Assembly: GCA_030535815.1 (NCBI GenBank)
Contig: JAUNRD010000031.1
Span: 1 to 9,372, forward strand
Direction of reading: 5' to 3'
Source of the DNA: Clostridia bacterium
Lineage (GTDB): Bacteria > Bacillota > Clostridia > CAKSNL01 > HGM11501
Length of the DNA stretch: 9,372 nucleotides
The notes beneath the pieces are model-generated. The model saw nothing but the letters and a program-made list of their open reading frames with translations, searched no databases and was not told the origin of the DNA. The translations under genes were made by a program, and so were the position numbers. Positions 4,910-9,372 of the stretch are shown here, piece by piece. Each line of letters starts with the position of its first letter. Positions within the stretch are counted from its first letter, which is position 1.

Positions 4910-5905
4910 ATGCTTATTTTAGGAATTGAAAGCTCTTGTGATGAAACAGCGGCATCCTTAGTCAAGGACGGACGCGAGGTTTTGTCTGACGTTATATATT
5001 CTCAGGCGGAAATACATTCAAAATACGGCGGAGTTGTGCCGGAGATTGCATCAAGAAGGCACATTGAAAAGGTGCTTTATGTAATAGATAAGGCACTTGC
5101 CGATGCCAATGTGACAAAGGATGATATTGACGCCATCGCAGTAACCTGCGGTCCGGGATTGGTGGGTGCTCTTCTTGTGGGAGTATCAGCGGCCAAATCT
5201 CTGGCAGTTGCCTGGGACAAGCCATTGATTCCCGTAAACCACATAAAGGGGCATATATCAGCCAACTATGTGGCATTTAAGGAATTGGAGCCTCCCTTTA
5301 TCTGCCTTGTTGCATCAGGCGGTCACAGCCATATTGTCCATGTGAAGGACTATACGGATATGGAGGTTTTAGGCGCTACAAGAGATGACGCGGCAGGGGA
5401 GGCATTTGATAAGGTTGCCCGTGTAATAGGTCTCGGTTATCCCGGTGGGCCCAAGGTTGATGCGGCGGCAAAAGAGGGGAATCCCGAAGCCTTTTCTTTC
5501 CCCAGAGCTAAAACAGGGGATGATTTTTCCTTCAGCGGCCTTAAAACAGCGGTAATCAATACTGTACATAAGATGGAACAAAAGGGAGAAGAAATCCCCG
5601 TTAATGATATTGCCGCAAGCTTTCAGCAGGCTGTTGTGGAAGTATTGGTTGCAAATACAATCAATCAGGCTGAAAAAGTGGGGACGGATATAATCTGTCT
5701 TGCAGGCGGTGTTGCCTCAAATTCACTGCTCATAAGTGAATTTGAAAAGGCGGCAAAAGATAAGAAGCTTACACTTTACTATCCTCCGCTCAGGTTTTGC
5801 ACGGACAATGCGGTAATGATTGCATCGGCGGGCTATTTTGCATATAAGGCGGGAGATGTGGCGTCATCTGACCTTAATGCATATCCTGCGTTAACTCTTG
5901 AATAA
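4910..5905 (+). CDS. tsaD: tRNA N6-adenosine threonylcarbamoyltransferase TsaD, 331 aa
   Basis: This is the catalytic subunit that transfers threonylcarbamoyl from TC-AMP to A37 of tRNA. It belongs to the Kae1/Qri7/TsaD family of the ASKHA superfamily. Motifs in order are GIESSCDETAAS (5-16), EIASRRHIEKV (45-55), the metal-binding H111 and H115 in NHIKGHI, SGGHSHI (136-142), GEAFDKVAR (163-171), PGGPKVD (178-184), FSFSGLKTAV (206-215), AGGVASNS (265-272) and metal ligand D299 in CTDNA. Length and start are standard. AAGGAAAA precedes the ATG, and the gene begins 12 bases after rimI. TsaD normally needs TsaB and TsaE; neither is encoded here, so they must lie elsewhere. A terminator follows directly, making this the last gene of the operon. 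Confidence 0.97.
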   Translation: MLILGIESSCDETAASLVKDGREVLSDVIYSQAEIHSKYGGVVPEIASRRHIEKVLYVIDKALADANVTKDDIDAIAVTCGPGLVGALLVGVSAAKSLAVAWDKPLIPVNHIKGHISANYVAFKELEPPFICLVASGGHSHIVHVKDYTDMEVLGATRDDAAGEAFDKVARVIGLGYPGGPKVDAAAKEGNPEAFSFPRAKTGDDFSFSGLKTAVINTVHKMEQKGEEIPVNDIAASFQQAVVEVLVANTINQAEKVGTDIICLAGGVASNSLLISEFEKAAKDKKLTLYYPPLRFCTDNAVMIASAGYFAYKAGDVASSDLNAYPALTLE

Positions 5906-5911
5906 TTTTTT

Positions 5912-5938
5912 AAGCGTTTGCGAAGCAAACGCTTTTTT
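5912..5938 (+). terminator. Intrinsic terminator after tsaD
   Basis: AAGCGTTTGC (5912-5921) pairs perfectly with GCAAACGCTT (5925-5934) around a GAA loop, and the T-run continues to 5938. It lies seven bases after the tsaD stop and separates the operon from the secreted-protein genes. Confidence 0.93.
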
Positions 5939-5943
5939 GTTTA

Positions 5944-5980
5944 AAGTTATTTTGTGCATATTTTAAGTTATTTAATGCAT
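5944..5980 (+). promoter_or_regulatory. Tandem direct repeats abutting the -35 box, candidate activator sites
   Basis: AAGTTATTTTGTGCAT (5944-5959) and AAGTTATTTAATGCAT (5965-5980) agree at 14 of 16 positions and are 21 bp apart, two helical turns. The second ends on the first base of the -35 TTGAAA. Same-face tandem half-sites reaching the -35 are the classic layout for AraC/XylS-family activators, which often control glycan-use genes in Firmicutes. No regulator gene is in the window. Confidence 0.5.
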
Positions 5981-6008
5981 TGAAAAAAACAAGAGGATAT
6001 TATATAAT
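5980..6008 (+). promoter_or_regulatory. Sigma-A promoter of the secreted-protein operon
   Basis: TTGAAA (5980-5985) and TATAAT (6003-6008) are separated by 17 bases. The expected start is near 6015, just ahead of the strong ribosome binding site AAGGAGG (6020-6026). Confidence 0.75.
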
Positions 6009-6033
6009 AAAATAAAGAAAAGGAGGAGTTAGT

Positions 6034-8787
6034 ATGAAAAGGCTTATATGTATGATACTTGCTGTATTTTTGGTATTTTCTATGATTCTGGCAGTATCTG
6101 CATCCGATGCGGTTGTTTTAACGGCAAAGGATGTGGATGAATTTACCAAGGCATCAGGCGTAAAGGACGGACTTATTGAAGGCGATGACTATGTAAGAAG
6201 CTATTTCGGATTTCACGATGTGGATATGACAGGCGTTAAATCCATAGGTATCCGCCTTAAGATGAACGTTCAGGTAAACGGCGAAATATTCAGAGTTAAG
6301 GTGGATGACCCCTATTCACTTAATATCGGATATATCGTTGTAAATAAAAAGGGTGAAAACGGCTATGCGGAGGCAAGGGGAAATATAACTCCCGTAGAAG
6401 GAAAGCATAAGCTGTACTTTGCAAGCACCCTTACGCATACAAAGCTTTACTGGGGTATCGAAAGCATAACCCTTTACAAGGAAGCGGCAAGTGAGGTTAT
6501 TCCCGTGTCCGACTCAGAAATTGTTGACAACTATTCAGACACCTGGGCGCTTACGGATAGCTTCGGCAGAAAGGTTGCCGACTTTGAAGAAGCAGGACCC
6601 GTTAAAGAAGGCGTAAGAAAGGTTGGTATGTTTTACTGGCTTAATGCAGGCGGTGGCTATAACGGAATTATTCCCGAAATCATAAAAAGTGCACCCGAAG
6701 CAAGATACGACTCAAGTCATGCAGCCTGGGGCAAGGATGGAAGCTACTGGTGGGGACAGCCTGCTTTAGGCTTTTACGGAAATGCGGAATACTGGGTATA
6801 CAAAAAGCACGCCGTAATGCTGGCAAACGCAGGGGTTGATGCCATATTTATGGACTTTACCAACGACTGCAACTCTGTAATACATAATTTCTCCCGTCTC
6901 TATGATGCATTTCACGATGCAAGAAAAGAGGGGGTAAACGCTCCTAAAATAAGCATCTACGGAAGTATGTCAGGCGAAAGCAACGACGCGGCACGCGATA
7001 TGCTTACCACAATGTATTATAACTTCTACGAGGATGAAGAATATCAGGATCTCTGGTTTATCTGGAACGGACAGCCCTTTATGATAAACTATCCCGTAAA
7101 GGAATCCTATTACAATAAGGATGAAGACAAGGACGTAGTGGATATGTATACCACTATTGATTCACTTTTTGACCTTACAACGCCCGGAGAAAAAAGAGGA
7201 GGCTCAAGCAATCCTAAGGAAAGGCACGTTAACTGGCTTGAGGAATATCCTCAGCATCCCTTCGGAATAGGCAGAAGCGGAAGAAGAGAATTTATGAACC
7301 TTGCTATGGCAATCAATCAGTCCTATGTTGACGGGGGAACGGTTGTAGGCGTATTTTCCGATCCCTATACAAAGGGCAAGGGCTATTCCGAGGCTTTCGG
7401 AGAAGATTTATCTGCAACAAGCGGAAAAATTCCTTATTTCTTCCGCGAGCAGGCTGCCCACGTTCTTTCTGTTGATCCCGAATTTGTATTTGTTGACGGC
7501 TGGAACGAGTGGAAAACGCCTAAATATGACAGCTACGGTGCAAATAAGTGTGCCTTTGTCGATCTGTTTGACGAGGAAAACAGCCGTGATTTTGAGCCTT
7601 CGAGAAGCTATTTAAAGGATGATTATTACAATCTTCTGGTTGACTTTATAAGAAAATACAAGGGCGTTCGCTCCGCACCTCTTGCTAGCGAAAGGGTTAC
7701 AATTGATATAAACGGCGATGCATCTCAGTGGGTAAATGTTGCCCCTGAATTTATAAACGATTATGATAATTACAACCGTGATTCTTTAGGCTCAATCGAC
7801 CGCGTGACGGGCGAAAATATCGTTTATAAAACAAACATAATAAACTCTATCGCAAAGGCTAAGGTTGCCCGTGACAGCGAAAACTATTATTTCTATGTCG
7901 AAGCAAGGGAAGATATCAAAACGAAACATCCCGGCTTTATGACTCTTTACTTAAACACAGACAGAAACTATGCCACAGGCTGGGAAGGTTATGACTATTC
8001 TGTAAACGTGATTGGAGACGGAAGCCTGGCGAAAGCAAATTCAAATACATGGGCCTGGGAATTTGTGGAAAAGGTTAATTATACCGTTTCGGGAAAGGTA
8101 TTGCAGATGACAATTCCTCAAGCTTTAATCGGCGAAACGGGCGTATCCGATTTTGAATTCAAGTGGACGGATTCTCTGATATGCGACGGAGATTATCTTG
8201 ACTTCTATTCCGAGGGAAGCTCGGCGCCTCTGGGCAAGTTCAATTATCTCTATACAGAAATAGCACAGAATGCATTGACTGCATCTGAAAGAGAAGCACT
8301 TTCGGGCGTTACAATTGTTAAAGCAGGCGCAAAGAAAATGATAATTGACGGCGGTAAGGTGCTTCCTTATGAGGCTGATACGAGAATTACCGCTTTTGAG
8401 ATGAACAATACCGTATACGTTCCTATGACAACATATGAGGATGTACTTGGAAACGGCTTATCAAAGATTACATACAATGCGGAAAAGAATATGGTATATG
8501 CCGCACGTCACGACCTTACACCGGATGCGACAGGCAACTATTTCGACATCACAAATTACGTATGGACTTATGCGCGTATCGGAGAAAACGAGGGCAGGGC
8601 AAACGGATACTTAAAGCAGCTTTCTGCTCCCGCTATCGAAAAGGACGGAATCATTTATCTGCCCTTGACATATGCATCAGATATGTTCGGATGGAAAATT
8701 GAAAAGCTTGCGGAAGGTACCTATGCGGTTTCTGCAAACAATATACCGGTAGATACGGTAAAAGCCGTACTCGGACATCTGGAATAA
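6034..8787 (+). CDS. Secreted multidomain protein with GH99/GH71-like barrel, CBM9-like module and stalk domain, 917 aa
   Basis: A signal peptide (about 1-23, likely cut after VSA) indicates export. Residues 25-150 look like a small beta-sandwich, CBM6-like, with GKHKLYFAS. Residues about 195-545 form a probable TIM barrel: KVGMFYWLNAGG (196-207), GVDAIFMDFTND (267-278), KISIYGS (305-311), WFIWNGQPFMINYP (341-354) and VFVDGWNEW (485-493). The WNEW motif recalls GH99/GH71-like and WbsX-type domains, but I cannot assign a family or catalytic residues. Residues about 553-740 resemble a CBM9/DOMON-like module (IDINGDASQW, TLYLNTDRN). Residues about 766-905 match a stalk domain of the copper-amine-oxidase N-terminal type (VLPYE, NTVYVPMTTYEDVLG, GIIYLPLTYASDMFGW). 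No LPXTG or SLH anchor is seen. It probably binds and cleaves an extracellular glycan. The start follows AAGGAGG at a 7-base spacing. Confidence 0.75.
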   Translation: MKRLICMILAVFLVFSMILAVSASDAVVLTAKDVDEFTKASGVKDGLIEGDDYVRSYFGFHDVDMTGVKSIGIRLKMNVQVNGEIFRVKVDDPYSLNIGYIVVNKKGENGYAEARGNITPVEGKHKLYFASTLTHTKLYWGIESITLYKEAASEVIPVSDSEIVDNYSDTWALTDSFGRKVADFEEAGPVKEGVRKVGMFYWLNAGGGYNGIIPEIIKSAPEARYDSSHAAWGKDGSYWWGQPALGFYGNAEYWVYKKHAVMLANAGVDAIFMDFTNDCNSVIHNFSRLYDAFHDARKEGVNAPKISIYGSMSGESNDAARDMLTTMYYNFYEDEEYQDLWFIWNGQPFMINYPVKESYYNKDEDKDVVDMYTTIDSLFDLTTPGEKRGGSSNPKERHVNWLEEYPQHPFGIGRSGRREFMNLAMAINQSYVDGGTVVGVFSDPYTKGKGYSEAFGEDLSATSGKIPYFFREQAAHVLSVDPEFVFVDGWNEWKTPKYDSYGANKCAFVDLFDEENSRDFEPSRSYLKDDYYNLLVDFIRKYKGVRSAPLASERVTIDINGDASQWVNVAPEFINDYDNYNRDSLGSIDRVTGENIVYKTNIINSIAKAKVARDSENYYFYVEAREDIKTKHPGFMTLYLNTDRNYATGWEGYDYSVNVIGDGSLAKANSNTWAWEFVEKVNYTVSGKVLQMTIPQALIGETGVSDFEFKWTDSLICDGDYLDFYSEGSSAPLGKFNYLYTEIAQNALTASEREALSGVTIVKAGAKKMIIDGGKVLPYEADTRITAFEMNNTVYVPMTTYEDVLGNGLSKITYNAEKNMVYAARHDLTPDATGNYFDITNYVWTYARIGENEGRANGYLKQLSAPAIEKDGIIYLPLTYASDMFGWKIEKLAEGTYAVSANNIPVDTVKAVLGHLE

Positions 8788-8799
8788 GGAGGGGTTTTT

Positions 8800-9372
8800 A
8801 TGAAAAAAATAATATCTTTGGTTTTATCTCTTTCTTTTATTCTTACTCTTCTTATGGCGTTTACCGTAAGCTATGGAGCAAACCTTACGGATGTTAAATT
8901 CACAGAAGATGAAATTCCCCTTAAAGGCAAAATTACATCTGCTGTTATAAAAACTCTTGAAGGAACAGAAATTCCGCCATCCGGTGCAAACGCAGCACAT
9001 ATGGGCGGAGGTATTGCCGTTAATGTAAATGAGCGTTTTAACGACGGTTATGCGGTTGCCAATAACACCGAAAGCATACAGAGTATAATCGTTATCGGAA
9101 CAAAGCTTATGATTGATTTTGAGCTTTCCGAGGAAATGGAATTTTCTGCTGTAAGAGTTTATGCCGGTGGTGCGGCAGCAGGCTTTAATCAGCGACTTAT
9201 GAAAGATGCGTACCTTTCAGTTTCCGGCGACGGTGAAACTTACGAAAAGGCAGATAAGCAGACTTTTGAAAATGCAAATCCCTATGGAGACCTTGTTTTT
9301 AAGAAAGACGGAAAAGCATACAATGTAAAAACAAAGTATTTCAGAATCACAATCGAAAGCGTAAACGGCTGG
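8800..9372 (+). CDS. Secreted protein with F5/8 type C (discoidin)-like domain, partial (3' end outside window)
   Basis: The frame is open for 191 codons from ATG 8800 to the window end. AGGAGGGG (8787-8794) gives a strong ribosome binding site five bases upstream. Residues 1-27 are a signal peptide (MKK, then a long hydrophobic stretch ending VSYGA). From about residue 100 the pattern LMIDFELSEEMEFSAVRVY, LMKDAYLSVSGDGETYEKA and KYFRITIES matches a discoidin/CBM32-type jelly roll, which binds sugars in secreted glycoside hydrolases. Residues 28-100 (GGGIAVNVNERFNDGYAV) probably form the first strands of the same domain. It begins 12 bases after the 917-aa gene and so shares its promoter. Any catalytic domain would lie beyond the window. 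Confidence 0.8.
   Translation, partial: MKKIISLVLSLSFILTLLMAFTVSYGANLTDVKFTEDEIPLKGKITSAVIKTLEGTEIPPSGANAAHMGGGIAVNVNERFNDGYAVANNTESIQSIIVIGTKLMIDFELSEEMEFSAVRVYAGGAAAGFNQRLMKDAYLSVSGDGETYEKADKQTFENANPYGDLVFKKDGKAYNVKTKYFRITIESVNGW

Overview
This is an AT-rich bacterial chromosome segment, most likely from a gut-type Clostridia (Bacillota). The evidence is strong Shine-Dalgarno sequences, sigma-A-type promoters, a long-form Sua5/YwlC next to a YwlE-type phosphatase, and secreted proteins with a stalk domain of the copper-amine-oxidase N-terminal type. I cannot name a genus.

Bases 1-763 hold no convincing protein gene but are dense in structure. On the minus strand, 45-85 reads as the 5' half of a tRNA-Ser(CGA) that loses tRNA character just after the anticodon loop. 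Its first 18 bases and its upstream leader recur 195 bp away (263-345), and a structured 108-bp spacer lies between. From a candidate promoter at 404-432 onwards, a train of about nine short hairpins runs to 733. It includes a 110-bp MITE-like element with imperfect terminal inverted repeats (556-665) and two mutually exclusive hairpins just upstream of a 76-aa predicted membrane or secreted protein (764-994). A TIM-barrel sugar-phosphate isomerase/epimerase-like gene follows (1024-1869).

A strong promoter (TTGACA-17-TATATT), overlapped by a perfect 10-bp inverted repeat, appears to drive a tight six-gene operon at 1928-5905. Two half-size chromate (CHR) transporters come first. They are followed by tsaC/ywlC (threonylcarbamoyl-AMP synthase), ywlE (protein-arginine phosphatase type), rimI (N-acetyltransferase, GTG start) and tsaD (the catalytic subunit that transfers threonylcarbamoyl to tRNA A37). 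The first and last enzymes of the t6A tRNA-modification pathway are therefore co-expressed, but tsaB and tsaE are not in the window. An intrinsic terminator closes the unit at 5912-5938.

A new transcription unit begins at about 6010 from a TTGAAA-17-TATAAT promoter. Two 16-bp direct repeats, 21 bp apart, abut its -35 box, an arrangement typical of AraC-family activator sites. The unit encodes a 917-aa secreted multidomain protein: an N-terminal beta-sandwich, a GH99/GH71-like barrel, a CBM9-like module and a C-terminal stalk domain. Twelve bases later a second secreted protein with a discoidin (F5/8 type C)-like domain starts and runs off the window. These two look like extracellular glycan-binding and glycan-degrading proteins under substrate-responsive control.
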